Part shown: one piece after another, positions 27,789 through 37,566 of the stretch
Position numbering within the stretch: the first letter of the stretch is position 1
Layout: each line of letters opens with the position of its first letter
Assembly: GCA_002422395.1 (NCBI GenBank)
Contig: DIUY01000029.1
Span: forward strand, 207,992-271,991
Direction: 5' to 3'
Length of the DNA stretch: 64,000 bases
Origin: Methylococcaceae bacterium UBA6146
GTDB taxonomy: Bacteria > Pseudomonadota > Gammaproteobacteria > Methylococcales > Methylomonadaceae
Made by a program: the position numbers and the translations under genes
The notes under the pieces: generated by a model
The model's database searches: none
Told to the model about the DNA's origin: nothing
The model's input: only the letters and a program-made list of their open reading frames with translations

Positions 27789-28609
27789 ACCGTGGCCCAA
27801 CAGCCTAAACCAAGCTCGCTGGCATGAGGCAAAAATATGGCGTCTTGTTCACAAATCCCATCCATGTAAATAAGCGCTGCTTCGCTTAAACGCCGTCCAA
27901 ACCCTTGTTGCTTATCATAGAGACGGCCTAACCAAGGCTGTTGAGGGGCTTGGCCGACACCGGATAAGGCGGGGCCTGGCAAGCGTTCACCAGCGGTTAG
28001 ACTGAGGCCTTGTCCATCCACGGTAGATTTTTCTAATCCAGCATATGTTGAAGCATTCTCCGACCATTCATCTAATATGACTAGACCACAACCGCTTTTT
28101 GTTTCACCACCCAGCAGACAGACACTTAACCAGTCACTTAAAGGCTTCCCTGCCAAGTGACTGTCGGTGTGCCATAGTCCGCCAATCAGTCGAGTTACCT
28201 GTCTTCGATAAGTGCCGCGGACGATCTGCGCCGAAATTCTTTCCACTTCAAACAAAGCACCTTCAACGCTTGCCCTGGAATCGGGCATTAATGTCACATG
28301 ATTGCTGGCGGTTAAAAACTGTCGTTCAATGGATGTACGATCCCGTCTAGGAAATAGCACTGAACCCGCTTGTTGCGGGTTTTCAATAAACAACGGGCCA
28401 CAACTAATCCGATTTTTAACTTCGTCCAAGGCTTGGGTAAAGTCTTCATATTGGCCGCCATTTGCCTTACCGATAGCTGCCGCCAATGCATAGGTCAAAA
28501 TATGACCTGGAACAAAACCGTGGCACTTAGCCAACATGCCCGAGCGACCGCTGCCAATATGTAGCGCACTGGATAATTTAAAGGTAATTTGTGCAAATTG
28601 CCGTGTCAT
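27785..28609 (-). CDS. Type III RAMP protein, Cas5/Cmr3-position
   Basis: A 274-residue RAMP-superfamily protein with the N-terminal SSALHIGSGR motif and a mid-protein IGGLWHTDSHLAGKPL segment. By position after the small subunit it fills the Cas5 (Cmr3) slot that caps the crRNA 5' handle, although it looks more like a single RAMP unit related to Csm3/Csx10-type proteins. It overlaps the small-subunit gene by four bases upstream and cas6 by four bases downstream, so the operon is translationally coupled. Confidence 0.72.
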   Translation of the reverse strand: MTRQFAQITFKLSSALHIGSGRSGMLAKCHGFVPGHILTYALAAAIGKANGGQYEDFTQALDEVKNRISCGPLFIENPQQAGSVLFPRRDRTSIERQFLTASNHVTLMPDSRASVEGALFEVERISAQIVRGTYRRQVTRLIGGLWHTDSHLAGKPLSDWLSVCLLGGETKSGCGLVILDEWSENASTYAGLEKSTVDGQGLSLTAGERLPGPALSGVGQAPQQPWLGRLYDKQQGFGRRLSEAALIYMDGICEQDAIFLPHASELGLGCWATV

Positions 28610-28998
28610 CTCAGTTCGCCCACCGCTTTTGCTTGATAACGGCCATAGGTTAGCGCCGTTTCCAAGAGTTGCTTGGTCAGCAATAGTCGTTGTAACGCCG
28701 CAATATCGCCCTCGTCCTGTTGAGCTAACGTAATGCGCTTATAAAAATCAGCATTCGGCCTAGCGTCTTCTATTTCGACCAAAGCTGCACTTAGCAACAG
28801 ACCATTCAGAGCGGTATGAATAGCTTCTGCAGCTGTTATGTCTTGAGCACGATGGCGGCTAGCTAAAAACAAACCGAAGGCACAAACACCTTGTTCAGCA
28901 AGCACCATCAACGATTTGTTAATCATGTTTTCGATATCAACATTATTGCCAACCATTTTGACAGCAGCCATTGCTGCCATAGGCTCCAAATTAATCAT
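28606..28998 (-). CDS. Type III small subunit (Cas11/Cmr5-like)
   Basis: A 130-residue all-helical protein starting at 28998 (MINLEPMAAMAAVKMVG) by ATGA overlap with the cmr4-like gene. Size, helix content and position between the backbone RAMP and the next RAMP match the Cas11 small subunit that lines the complex and contacts target RNA. There is no motif that would identify it alone; the assignment rests on operon position and helical character. Confidence 0.7.
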   Translation of the reverse strand: MINLEPMAAMAAVKMVGNNVDIENMINKSLMVLAEQGVCAFGLFLASRHRAQDITAAEAIHTALNGLLLSAALVEIEDARPNADFYKRITLAQQDEGDIAALQRLLLTKQLLETALTYGRYQAKAVGELR

Positions 28999-29903
28999 TG
29001 CACCTCTCCCCATAAGGCTTGCATTCGGCCAAAACCGCGTGTTGTCATGCCTCCCAAACCAAGTTGGCAGGCTAAAGACATAGCCTTATCAATCAGTTGA
29101 TTTGCAGTGCCATAATGACCGGAAAAACGGTCATCGTCGAAATTGACAGTGGTTTGATACAGGGTACCCCTAGGCACGGCTTCGTAAGTAAATAAAGCGC
29201 CCGAGGTAGCTGCTCCTGTCTCGAAGTCAATCGAAACTGACGTTCTGACTTCTAGATTAGAATTGACTATGGAAGGAAATAAATCCTCGTCTACGATTAG
29301 CAAGTTTTTTTTAATTTGCGACATAGTCATCGGGCTTTTTTCAATCAATGTAGTCGGGAATGGCAAAGATATACTGCGTGTGTTTAGTAATAGCCAACCC
29401 AAATTGAGGCGGGCGGCTGTGTTCGCTTGCGGCTGAGCCAAAATCTGGGTTACATTTTCTGGTTCTGGCACATTTTCACATCTGGCATCCTGCAAGCGTT
29501 GTTTAGTTGTTACCCAACGCGGGCCATTCATGGTTGGCACAGGAAACGCCAAAATATGCGCATCACGAAAACTGACCATACCAATTTGCGACGCGCCTTG
29601 TTCGTCACCTTCGGCATAACCAAAAAATTGCGCCACAGGATCCTCTTTACCTGCATGCGGTCGCGGCTCTTTTTGTGATTTAAGAGTAGCCCGTGCGTAA
29701 TCCATCGCCTTAGTACGCTGCTCATCGTTTAATGAATAAATGGCGGCAGCCCGACAGGCGCCATTGATAGAACTGCCGGGGATTTTTGGAAGATTTGTTG
29801 CAGCATCACGCATGACAGTGTTATCAACCCGCCCTAAGCGGTAGCCACCAGCGCCAATATGAGTAGGGTCGAGTGCGTATAAAAATAAACTATGCTCTTT
29901 CAT
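28995..29903 (-). CDS. Type III backbone RAMP (Cmr4/Cas7-like)
   Basis: A 302-residue Cas7-family protein. The N-terminal THIGAGG motif, an Asp in the loop GRVDNTVMRD (Asp27 and Asp33), the LPKIPGSSINGACRAAA motif and the FTYEAVPRGT segment are typical of Cmr4. The loop Asp is the expected RNA-cleaving residue of the backbone, so target RNA cutting should be possible. It is encoded 51 bases after cas10 with no overlap, unlike the other junctions in the operon. Confidence 0.87.
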   Translation of the reverse strand: MKEHSLFLYALDPTHIGAGGYRLGRVDNTVMRDAATNLPKIPGSSINGACRAAAIYSLNDEQRTKAMDYARATLKSQKEPRPHAGKEDPVAQFFGYAEGDEQGASQIGMVSFRDAHILAFPVPTMNGPRWVTTKQRLQDARCENVPEPENVTQILAQPQANTAARLNLGWLLLNTRSISLPFPTTLIEKSPMTMSQIKKNLLIVDEDLFPSIVNSNLEVRTSVSIDFETGAATSGALFTYEAVPRGTLYQTTVNFDDDRFSGHYGTANQLIDKAMSLACQLGLGGMTTRGFGRMQALWGEVQ

Positions 29904-29954
29904 AATATGGAATTAACCTAAATTGAAAAATATTTTGTTGGAATAAGATAAGGA

Positions 29955-32873
29955 TTAAGACGTTTTTTCTATAAAGCCAGACCACTCGAAGGCATCAAAC
30001 AGACAGCCGTTATCCAACAGACTGATCAGATCGATTCCGTCAACGACATTGAACTTGGCTTGCCTCAGTATGGCTTCTGTGTGTAAATGCCACGCCTCGC
30101 GTCCTTGGGCTTTTAAATCGTAGGGAACATCACGCACCCATTTTTCATAGCACTCGACGATTTGCCCTAAAATCGCCTTGCTTTGGCTTGGATTCCAGTC
30201 GGCAATTTGCTTTGGCAGTTCTTCTAAAATCCAAGGCATGTGTTCCATTAAATGCGGTTTATAACCGTGTTCACCTAAAATAAAGTGCGAACGTTCTCCC
30301 TGATCGTCATAACTGATTTCATATCGCCGGGCAGTGCCATCCAACACCGCAAAATCAAAAGTGGCCACGGGCATTTTTACCTTATCGCCGCTCTTTAAAT
30401 GGTTAAAATGTACAAGCTGTTCAACACCTATTGGGCGGGACGTGCTTATTACATGTGGATGCCATATATCAGGCCGTTTAGAGTCGCCTGTACCTGTATT
30501 GACGTTCCAAACCACCTTGCCTTGAGGGGTTTGCCAATGTAAATTCCGATCCTGCCCGTTGGTCTGAGTATTAAGCAAAGTCCATTCTTGTGCAGGCAAA
30601 CATCGTTGTTCCATCCGGCGTAAGGCATCAATCGCCACATATAGTGGAAACTTTTCCTTGAAGATCAGCGCGGATAATTGTGGCGCAATGCCCCCTCGCA
30701 CCTTAGCTAAGCGACTGCTTAACGTTTTTTGCAGTTTAAGCAAAACTCCACGTGCATCTTTTGCGGCAACAATGACCCGAAAGCCTTGGGCATCTAGCGA
30801 AAGCGGAATGGCATAGCCTTCGGTATCCGCGGCGATGATACTTAACAGATCAGACCAGAGTGTTCGCAGGTCGTCCCAAGTGCGTGCCAATCGTCCCGGC
30901 GAAGCATGTTTACGCATGCCAAACAGCAGTAAACTATCCCCCACATGACGGGATAAGTTTTCCGGCACATATTCCTTAAGAAAGAAATTTTCAGCAACTT
31001 CAATACACTTTCCGCCAGAGTGCGGATTCAATGAACGGCTGTCTTTGTTGTCATTTTTGCCTTCATGTGGATGAAAATCTAACCAGTAATTGTCACCGAG
31101 CAAAGTTCGTGCAGCGGCGGCTTCCTTTTTAGTGATGGTTTTTTTAAGCGTATCCTCACTCGCTTCCGGCAATAACCTTTGCCAAATGCTTTGCAAAAAA
31201 TCGCCTGCTGATGCAGCGGTTTTAAGGTTGTCTTTGATGTCTGTTATGTCTGCAAGCGGACGCGCAAGCTGAGTAATAAACGCTTCACCACTGGCGAATT
31301 TTTCGGCATCAACCCGGACTGATAGGAGCACTACACGGGCATTGCCCTTCCCATTACGGGCCTGGCGAAGATTTTGTATGTTAAATGTTTGCGGGACAAA
31401 GCCAAAATGACCCTGGTAGGCTTGTCGCCAACGGTGATTTTGTTGATCTTGTTGTACCAAGTTAACGCAAAAGTCGCACCAGCCTTGCGGTAACTTAGTG
31501 TCATCATCGTCTAAACCAGACTGATAGATCTCTAATTCACGGGCGACACCAGGACGTAAACCGCATTGCGGACATATTTGCACCTGTTCGCCTTGGGTGT
31601 TTTTCTTCTGCCAAATTGCTTTTAACTCGCTTAGACCGGCCTGTAATAGCAATTCATTTTGGCCTTGCGCTTCATGGGCAAGCACTTGATGGTAATCGGT
31701 CAAATACAAGGCAGGTTGTGTCCAGGCGACGCGCACTGCTGTGCCAATACCTAACGGGGCAACTTCCTGCAACACCTTATCTTGTAGCATCTGAATAATA
31801 TGCTGTTGAAAAAGCTGATCTGAATTGTGCCCGTCATTTTCCCCCTCATAAAAAGCAGGGACGGCTAACACCACGCCATAATCGTCTTGGTAAATGATAT
31901 TGCCGATGGGATAGTCAATTTCCAAGAGACATCGCAAGCCAGCAAGCACTTTGTCTTTTTGTAATGACAGCGATGAAAACAAGATGGGTTTAAGTGCCCC
32001 TTGCGTCAGTGATAACCAGTCCCAACGGATACCCAATAAACGAAAACGGACTCTACCTAACTGCGCCTCATCGAATAAACCACAGTCTGTTTCCGATGTC
32101 GATTGTAAATGGCTAAAGTCTTCACGCAAGACACATTCGGCGACCGCCGCCTTAAATAAACTGGCGGCGGAAAAGCTGTGATGCCAAAGGCTAACATCAT
32201 TAGTAGGTCGCCTAGTTTCGCCTAGCGCAAATTGGAATTCTGATTCAATCGCGTTGACCACTCTAGCACGCGTTTTAGTGACATTTTGCCACGCCTTATT
32301 CTTAAATAAGAGGCCAGGCAAACACTCGGCAATGCGCTGCCAAATAGCCGCCAATTGCTCAGGGCCGTAGCTTTCTAATTCATGTCCAAAACTGTCTGCT
32401 ATGAAGCCTTTTTTAACGTCTTGTTTACTTGATTTTGTCTTGCCAGAACCTTTGTCCAGCGCAGAATCACGCGTGTCGGCGCCAAACGAATATAAATCAC
32501 CTAATAGTGTAAAGCGCCCTTCGTCTAACTTAGGGTTAGCATGATGTTGACGTAACGCATCCCCTAAGCCATGTGCCTGAACAGTCTTATCAGCAATCCA
32601 TGATGAAGGAATTTCTAAGCATTTAGCCCAGCCAGCATGATATTTAATATCTTGTAGCCAAGCTTCGGTATTGCTTTCAGGGTAAGCCCGCCAGTCTTCC
32701 AAAATAGCACCGTGAGCTGCACCAATACCATAAGCCTTAACACTATCAGTTAAATTGACACAACCATCACCATCCATGCCTTCTTTTGCAAACTCTGGAC
32801 GTAGCTTGCCCAAATCATGCAGCAATCCAGAAATTTCTGCCGCTAAAATCAAATCCCGTGCCTTATCGTCCAT
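29955..32873 (-). CDS. cas10: Cas10 with intact HD and degenerate cyclase (Csx11/III-C-like)
   Basis: A 972-residue Cas10. The HD nuclease motif is intact (LLHDLGKL, His19-Asp20). A zinc ribbon CPQCG...CDFC lies at about residue 433-470. A palm-like strand VVLLSVRVDAEKF is at about 513. Where active Cas10 has GGDD, this protein reads SLDAQGFRVIVAAKDA at about 690, so both aspartates of the cyclase site are missing and cyclic oligoadenylate synthesis is unlikely. A perfect AGGAGG ribosome-binding site precedes the ATG, which overlaps the upstream RAMP gene by 11 bases. The missing GGDD together with the gene order points to subtype III-C. Confidence 0.88.
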   Translation of the reverse strand: MDDKARDLILAAEISGLLHDLGKLRPEFAKEGMDGDGCVNLTDSVKAYGIGAAHGAILEDWRAYPESNTEAWLQDIKYHAGWAKCLEIPSSWIADKTVQAHGLGDALRQHHANPKLDEGRFTLLGDLYSFGADTRDSALDKGSGKTKSSKQDVKKGFIADSFGHELESYGPEQLAAIWQRIAECLPGLLFKNKAWQNVTKTRARVVNAIESEFQFALGETRRPTNDVSLWHHSFSAASLFKAAVAECVLREDFSHLQSTSETDCGLFDEAQLGRVRFRLLGIRWDWLSLTQGALKPILFSSLSLQKDKVLAGLRCLLEIDYPIGNIIYQDDYGVVLAVPAFYEGENDGHNSDQLFQQHIIQMLQDKVLQEVAPLGIGTAVRVAWTQPALYLTDYHQVLAHEAQGQNELLLQAGLSELKAIWQKKNTQGEQVQICPQCGLRPGVARELEIYQSGLDDDDTKLPQGWCDFCVNLVQQDQQNHRWRQAYQGHFGFVPQTFNIQNLRQARNGKGNARVVLLSVRVDAEKFASGEAFITQLARPLADITDIKDNLKTAASAGDFLQSIWQRLLPEASEDTLKKTITKKEAAAARTLLGDNYWLDFHPHEGKNDNKDSRSLNPHSGGKCIEVAENFFLKEYVPENLSRHVGDSLLLFGMRKHASPGRLARTWDDLRTLWSDLLSIIAADTEGYAIPLSLDAQGFRVIVAAKDARGVLLKLQKTLSSRLAKVRGGIAPQLSALIFKEKFPLYVAIDALRRMEQRCLPAQEWTLLNTQTNGQDRNLHWQTPQGKVVWNVNTGTGDSKRPDIWHPHVISTSRPIGVEQLVHFNHLKSGDKVKMPVATFDFAVLDGTARRYEISYDDQGERSHFILGEHGYKPHLMEHMPWILEELPKQIADWNPSQSKAILGQIVECYEKWVRDVPYDLKAQGREAWHLHTEAILRQAKFNVVDGIDLISLLDNGCLFDAFEWSGFIEKTS

Positions 32874-34233
32874 CTATACCTCCTGCAATCCATTCAGCCA
32901 AGCCTAACCAACTACCAATACCCGTTTCTACTTTTTCATCAATGGGCCATTGAGGTGTCTCCAGTTCAGGCGCACTCTGATTTTGTTTAACCTGTTTGCA
33001 TCCCTCTGTTTGCCAATAAGCCAATGCTTTTGCATAACTATTTTGCATCTGTTGGATTTGGCTGGCTTTACTGTTCTTAGCTTTCTCTAACATTTTGAAC
33101 ACCTTACTTTTCGCTTTGCCTTGGCTATCCCGATATTCATTATCCAATTGTTGGATTTTTTCATCCAAGTCTTGTGTCATGTGCTGCAATAGTTTTTCCA
33201 GCGCGGCTTCATCAATTAATTGCTCTTGAGCATCAAGGAATTTCTCATAATGGGCTGGAGGTAATTTGGCAGCCATTGGCAATGGTTTTGATGCCGTTGG
33301 CTTTGATTGCACAGCACTTGAATTGGCCATACCTGACCAGCCGACCGTTTGCAGGGTAACTTTTTCAATTTGGATTTGCCCATAACCGGCTAAACGTTTT
33401 GCGCCTAATCCAAGCGCAGGCCACCAATGGGCGACAGCGGCAAGCCACCGTGCCAAGTCCTGGCGGACAATAGCCTCTGAACTCTCCACTGTACCCAATG
33501 GGTTAAAATAAACGACCTCCAGAATAGTTGATTGATCAGGAGCAATGGCTTCCATTTGTATAGGCTTTTCACCTGTGCCTGTTTCAGGGTTACGTTTATT
33601 GATCACCAAAAATTGTATTTTTTGAAACCAAGCAGGAGAAAAGTGCAGCCGTCCAGCTTGATGCTTTTGGCAACCAGGAGCATATTCGGCACCATCATCA
33701 GCCAAACCAAATAAGCGCCGTGCTGAAGCGTCTTGCTGCCGATAATGATCGGTGCGATTAGCTTCGTTTTCAGCTAAATCATACGACATGGGGAACGCAC
33801 GCTGATAGGCATCAGCCGCCAAACCTTTCAGCCCAGCAGCCGACAAATAGGGGCTGCCAAAGATATGATCTTTACGTACTGGATTATCAATTAAATAAAA
33901 AGGCTCATCATCTCTGGTCAGCAAAGGGCTGGTCAGTTTAAATTCCAACAATAAGCGTGCGCTGTAACGGGGAAACCCTCCCAGTGCGTCCTGCTTGTCG
34001 TGTTTACTGGTGTTAAGATCAAAACTGCTGATAAATTGCCGTGTTTCTAAAACACTATGCTCGCCTTTTTCTTTCATAGGACTTTGAATAGCATGACCTT
34101 GTATATATTCGCGGCGTTTTTCTGTCAATTGATCGTTATTGGTGACAGATTTTCGAGCTAACGCCAGTTGCTCCTGCCAATTACCACTATCCGGACGGAT
34201 TGTTTCATCAGCCATATAATCAAAACTAGGCAT
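32863..34233 (-). CDS. Type III RAMP, Cmr6-like with long C-terminal extension
   Basis: A 456-residue RAMP protein starting at 34233 (MPSFDYMADETIRP), overlapping the stop of the cmr1-like gene by 8 bases. The FGSPYLSAAGLKGLAADAY motif and the ALGLGAKRLAGYGQI glycine-rich loop mark the RAMP core at about residues 110-300. The rest, about 150 residues, is charged and coiled-coil-like (LDEKIQQLDNEYRDSQGKAKS). Position second in the operon before cas10 matches the Cmr6 slot of III-C. Confidence 0.77.
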   Translation of the reverse strand: MPSFDYMADETIRPDSGNWQEQLALARKSVTNNDQLTEKRREYIQGHAIQSPMKEKGEHSVLETRQFISSFDLNTSKHDKQDALGGFPRYSARLLLEFKLTSPLLTRDDEPFYLIDNPVRKDHIFGSPYLSAAGLKGLAADAYQRAFPMSYDLAENEANRTDHYRQQDASARRLFGLADDGAEYAPGCQKHQAGRLHFSPAWFQKIQFLVINKRNPETGTGEKPIQMEAIAPDQSTILEVVYFNPLGTVESSEAIVRQDLARWLAAVAHWWPALGLGAKRLAGYGQIQIEKVTLQTVGWSGMANSSAVQSKPTASKPLPMAAKLPPAHYEKFLDAQEQLIDEAALEKLLQHMTQDLDEKIQQLDNEYRDSQGKAKSKVFKMLEKAKNSKASQIQQMQNSYAKALAYWQTEGCKQVKQNQSAPELETPQWPIDEKVETGIGSWLGLAEWIAGGIDGR

Positions 34234-35206
34234 GATTGACTCCTGCCAAATGCGCCAACCAAGGTAGTAATGCACTCCCACTGGGCGGACTAATTTCAAT
34301 GAAACGAGTATGAATGACGTTAGTAAAACCATCTGGCGTATTTTCTAATGCGGCTTGCAAGCGTTGCATAATCATGTCGTATTGTTCTAAAAACTTAATC
34401 GGATCAGTATGAGGAATTATTCCCCAAATGCGTATTTCGCTGGACTGACTATCAATTGGGTAAGCTGCTGAGATGTTGATAGCGCTGCCAAATTTCCCTA
34501 ATTTGCCAAATAAATAATGGCGTAAATCTTGTTCGCCGTTTTTTCTAAATTGATTACGTAAATAAGGGCGCCATATCAGTCCCTGTTCCAAACGTGTTTT
34601 CATATCATCGGCACAGCCATTGAAATGCAGACGGGCAAGAAATGCGTGGTGCAACCCAGATGAGTCAGCAATAGCAGCATGGGGAGGGGGTGGCATATAT
34701 TCCATATCCATTTGAGGAAGATGTTCACAAGCTAACACACCTAATCCGAATTGATCTTTAGCACCAAACGTAGCCCATCGGACTTGAATCCGCAACGCCA
34801 ACAATAACAACAGCCAATCGGCATCGCTTATGCCCTGACGAGTTAAGGTCAATTGGCAATTGCCAATGAGGGCTTGATTGAAATACCAAGCGCTTTTTTT
34901 ATTGTCCTCTCGAGCGATTTCAATTGTGGGTGGTAATCTGATTGGTTTTAAACCGCCGCCATCCCACCGCACCGCCACCTGCTTGGCATGGGTGTCATCT
35001 CTGTTCACGTTACCCCACACCCGCTCTTCAAACGCCCTATCGCCTAACGCCCTAGCGACCAAACCGGACCAATGGCGGATACTGCCCAGCAAGCCCGAAG
35101 GGTGCAGTTGCTCGCCGTGTTGGCCGATGCCCCCCGTGTACAGTGGGGTAAGTGTCGTCAAATTAAAAACCGCAGCTTCCGGTGTTTGTATCGTCCCCAG
35201 TGGCAT
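34226..35206 (-). CDS. Type III RAMP, Cmr1-like
   Basis: A 326-residue Cas7-family protein with the Cmr1-type N-terminus LTTLTPLYTGG and LHPSGLLGSIRHWSGL (the arginine-containing helix that binds crRNA or target). The QFGLGVLACEH segment is the glycine loop. The ATG at 35206 is chosen because GGGAGA lies five bases before it; longer frames upstream lack conservation. It is the first gene of the type III operon, whose promoter must lie in the 583-bp gap upstream. Confidence 0.82.
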   Translation of the reverse strand: MPLGTIQTPEAAVFNLTTLTPLYTGGIGQHGEQLHPSGLLGSIRHWSGLVARALGDRAFEERVWGNVNRDDTHAKQVAVRWDGGGLKPIRLPPTIEIAREDNKKSAWYFNQALIGNCQLTLTRQGISDADWLLLLLALRIQVRWATFGAKDQFGLGVLACEHLPQMDMEYMPPPPHAAIADSSGLHHAFLARLHFNGCADDMKTRLEQGLIWRPYLRNQFRKNGEQDLRHYLFGKLGKFGSAINISAAYPIDSQSSEIRIWGIIPHTDPIKFLEQYDMIMQRLQAALENTPDGFTNVIHTRFIEISPPSGSALLPWLAHLAGVNHA

Positions 35207-35789
35207 CACATTCTCCCGATGGTTACCTTGTTGATAAATTCCCATGATGGGCCTCGCTGATTGGGCAACAACCGTCAAAGCCCAAAGCAGTGCCCTTCCC
35301 TCTTGTTGACGGCGGTTATCGGGCCGTTTTAAAAATTATTTGAAAAAAATTCTATCCCTCCCTTTGCCTGGGCGGCCCAACCGGGCGGCTGTTGGCGTTT
35401 GGCCCGCGTTTTAATCCGGCCAAATCAAACTAAATTTCAAAAGGCCGGGGGCGTGGCCGTGTTGGATATAAAGGGATACGGAAACGCCACGCCGCCGAAA
35501 TAACTTTTCAAACTGCTCTTTGGCCGCCGTAAAAGGATAGGTAAGGGCGGAAAAAAAGCGGCAATATTAACCCACCCATTGAAATACACCAAAAACATGT
35601 CGCTCCTCTGACCCTGGCATTAAGTGGGGCAACACGAAAAAAAAAGGCTGTCGCGGTACCAGAAAGTTTTTTAAAACCCGCCCTATACCGCCGTAAGTAT
35701 TGATAAGACGAGACTAATTCATTTAATAAAAGTGGTCGGGGCGGCTGTAAATTTTCCCCGTTCTATTCTGATTCAAACAAGAGACTGAC
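35207..35789. other. Divergent promoter region between CRISPR operon and coiled-coil genes
   Basis: 583 bases with no convincing gene. It must hold the leftward promoter of the type III operon and the rightward promoter for the gene at 35790. GC-rich stretches (35370-35480) alternate with AT-rich ones. A GGCGTGGC/GCCACGCC inverted repeat (35450-35457 and 35486-35493) is the only clear structure; it could be an operator. Confidence 0.5.
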
Positions 35790-36326
35790 ATGTTAAAAAC
35801 TGCATTGATGAGTGTTGAAACGATGGGCTTAAGCTCGGCTTATTTACCTATAAGCCAAGGCTTAGGCGGCCTGTTGGCAAACTTCAACCCGCTAGGCTCA
35901 TTGTCCGAAGCGTATAGCCGGACATTGGCTTACCGGCTCGAAACCAAACGGCTGGATGCCGAACTGGCACAAATGCGCCATCAAGCCGACTTGGCGCATG
36001 ACCGTATCGACAAAACCTTCCGTGAACACATGGGGAAATTGTTGGAAAAGAGGGCGGTCATCGACTGCTATGTGGATACGCTGCAAAAAGAACTAGGAGA
36101 GCGTCGTATTGAACGGCTAGAACTGCTCAGCATGGCTAGAGACGCCACCGCGCACATGCTTTCCCCTGGCATTTCCTTGGAAGAGCGCCAATTGTGCCGG
36201 GAATTCGTCACCGTCTTGACCGCACAACTGTCAGCACTAGGTAACCAGGGCAACCAAAACCTAAAAGGGCTGCTGGATATCCTGTCGCAAGCGCCAGCGC
36301 CCAACCAAGCCCTATTAACCCGTTAA
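35790..36326 (+). CDS. Coiled-coil hypothetical protein
   Basis: A 178-residue protein with a short hydrophobic N-terminal part (VETMGLSSAYLPISQGLGGLL) and a long charged helix (about residues 45-110, RLETKRLDAELAQMRHQ and so on), probably a coiled coil. I do not recognise a family. It lies between the type III effector operon and cas2-cas1, 16 bases before another coiled-coil gene in the same direction, so the two may work together. A CRISPR-linked role is only inferred from position. Confidence 0.7.
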   Translation: MLKTALMSVETMGLSSAYLPISQGLGGLLANFNPLGSLSEAYSRTLAYRLETKRLDAELAQMRHQADLAHDRIDKTFREHMGKLLEKRAVIDCYVDTLQKELGERRIERLELLSMARDATAHMLSPGISLEERQLCREFVTVLTAQLSALGNQGNQNLKGLLDILSQAPAPNQALLTR

Positions 36327-36342
36327 ACACCGGAGCTATTTT

Positions 36343-36942
36343 ATGTGGATATTACTGCCCATTGCTGGATTGGTTGTCGCAGGCATTGCCGCGCTGGTTT
36401 CCAATGAAGAAACTGAAGCCCGCAACAACTGGGAGGACAAACATAGCCAAGTCGAAGACGAAGTGCGCCGCCATCGGCAAGACATCGAAAACCATTTGTC
36501 CCAAAACAGGCAGACTTACGACTTCCACACCCTCAATGAAGCCTATTATGCTTCGTTCCGGGCCGCTGACACTGCCTACAGCTTACTCAGGCAGTGTAAA
36601 ACCAGCTTGTGGGCGATGAAAAAAATGCTCGCCGCCACCGACCAAAAACGCTACGAACTCAAAGCCGAATTGCAACAAAAATTGCCTGACGCTTGCAAAG
36701 CAGAAAAGATCGCTGAGTTGCGCAACCTTACCCAGTTCAAATTGGCGGTCATGAAAGACTTTGGCCACATGTTAGAACAAAAATGGGTGCTTTACGACGA
36801 AGTCAACCGCCTCAACCAACAAACTGAAGCACTCAAGAAGACTATCGGTGAACGCTGCGGGGCCAAAGGCCAGATCTGGCACTGTAACCTGCAACAGCGG
36901 GTGGCGGCGCGGCGCACCCCACAATACGCCCAATCCGCCTGA
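36343..36942 (+). CDS. Membrane-anchored coiled-coil protein
   Basis: A 199-residue protein with one N-terminal membrane segment (ILLPIAGLVVAGIAALVS) followed by long charged helices (WEDKHSQVEDEVRRHRQDIE, then RYELKAELQQKL). It is predicted to sit in the inner membrane with the coiled coil in the cytoplasm or periplasm. No family recognised. It follows the preceding coiled-coil gene after 16 bases and precedes a YkvA-like membrane protein. Confidence 0.7.
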   Translation: MWILLPIAGLVVAGIAALVSNEETEARNNWEDKHSQVEDEVRRHRQDIENHLSQNRQTYDFHTLNEAYYASFRAADTAYSLLRQCKTSLWAMKKMLAATDQKRYELKAELQQKLPDACKAEKIAELRNLTQFKLAVMKDFGHMLEQKWVLYDEVNRLNQQTEALKKTIGERCGAKGQIWHCNLQQRVAARRTPQYAQSA

Positions 36943-37017
36943 CGGGCTCATTATGGCTCAAGCCAGCCAAGAATGGCTGGCGACACCCAGAGTATCTCTG
37001 TCAAACCACCTACTTTT

Positions 37018-37115
37018 GTAATTATTCACCTCCCCCTTTGAAAAAGGGGGATTGAGGGGGATTTATTTAAAAAATCTCCCCTAACCTCTCTTTTTCAAAG
37101 AGGGGACTGAATAAC
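37018..37115. repeat. Palindromic dispersed repeat, copy 1
   Basis: A 98-bp sequence built of two hairpins: CCCCCTTTGAAAAAGGGGG near its start, and CTCTTTTTCAAAGAG near its end, with an AT-rich middle. A second copy lies at 37567-37662, so the YkvA-like gene is framed by the pair. It is probably a miniature mobile element or REP-like repeat. Confidence 0.8.
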
Positions 37116-37158
37116 CACCTACTTTTAAACGTACCTCCACCTTTTTTGGGAACAAACC

Positions 37159-37500
37159 ATGTCCGAACGCATTATTCCTGACAATCTCTACTCTGAAAAC
37201 GCCTTTTGGGGCAAACTCAAAAAGTATGCCGTCAAATTGGGCAAGGAACTCATGGAAAAAGCCTTGTGGCTGTACTACGTAGTCCAAGACCCAGATGTGC
37301 CAATGAGGGTCAAAACAAAGATATACAGCGCCTTGGGCTACTTAATTTTGCCTATGGACGCGATCCCGGACACCATCCCCGTGGTGGGTTACAGTGATGA
37401 TTTGGGCGTGCTGACAGTCGCTGTGGCCAGCGTCATCATGTACATCACCCCTGACATCAAGCGCAAAACCCAAGAACGGCTGGATATGTGGTTTAACTAA
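37159..37500 (+). CDS. YkvA-like DUF1232 membrane protein
   Basis: A 113-residue protein with the DUF1232/YkvA signature YLILPMDAIPDTIPVVGYSDD and a hydrophobic C-terminal segment (LGVLTVAVASVIMYI). Family members are small membrane proteins of unknown function. It lies between two copies of a 96-98-bp palindromic repeat and just before cas2, following two coiled-coil genes. The repeats suggest the gene may have been inserted or shuffled as a unit. Confidence 0.85.
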   Translation: MSERIIPDNLYSENAFWGKLKKYAVKLGKELMEKALWLYYVVQDPDVPMRVKTKIYSALGYLILPMDAIPDTIPVVGYSDDLGVLTVAVASVIMYITPDIKRKTQERLDMWFN

Positions 37501-37544
37501 GGAACGGGCATAAAATAAGTGAGGCAATGACCCGCTAGAGCTTG

Positions 37545-37561
37545 CAGGTTTTAAAAACCTG
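37545..37561. terminator. Hairpin after the YkvA-like gene
   Basis: CAGGTTTT and AAAACCTG pair around one base, 45 bases after the stop of the YkvA-like gene. No long T run follows, so terminator strength is doubtful. Confidence 0.4.
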
Positions 37562-37566
37562 AAAGC

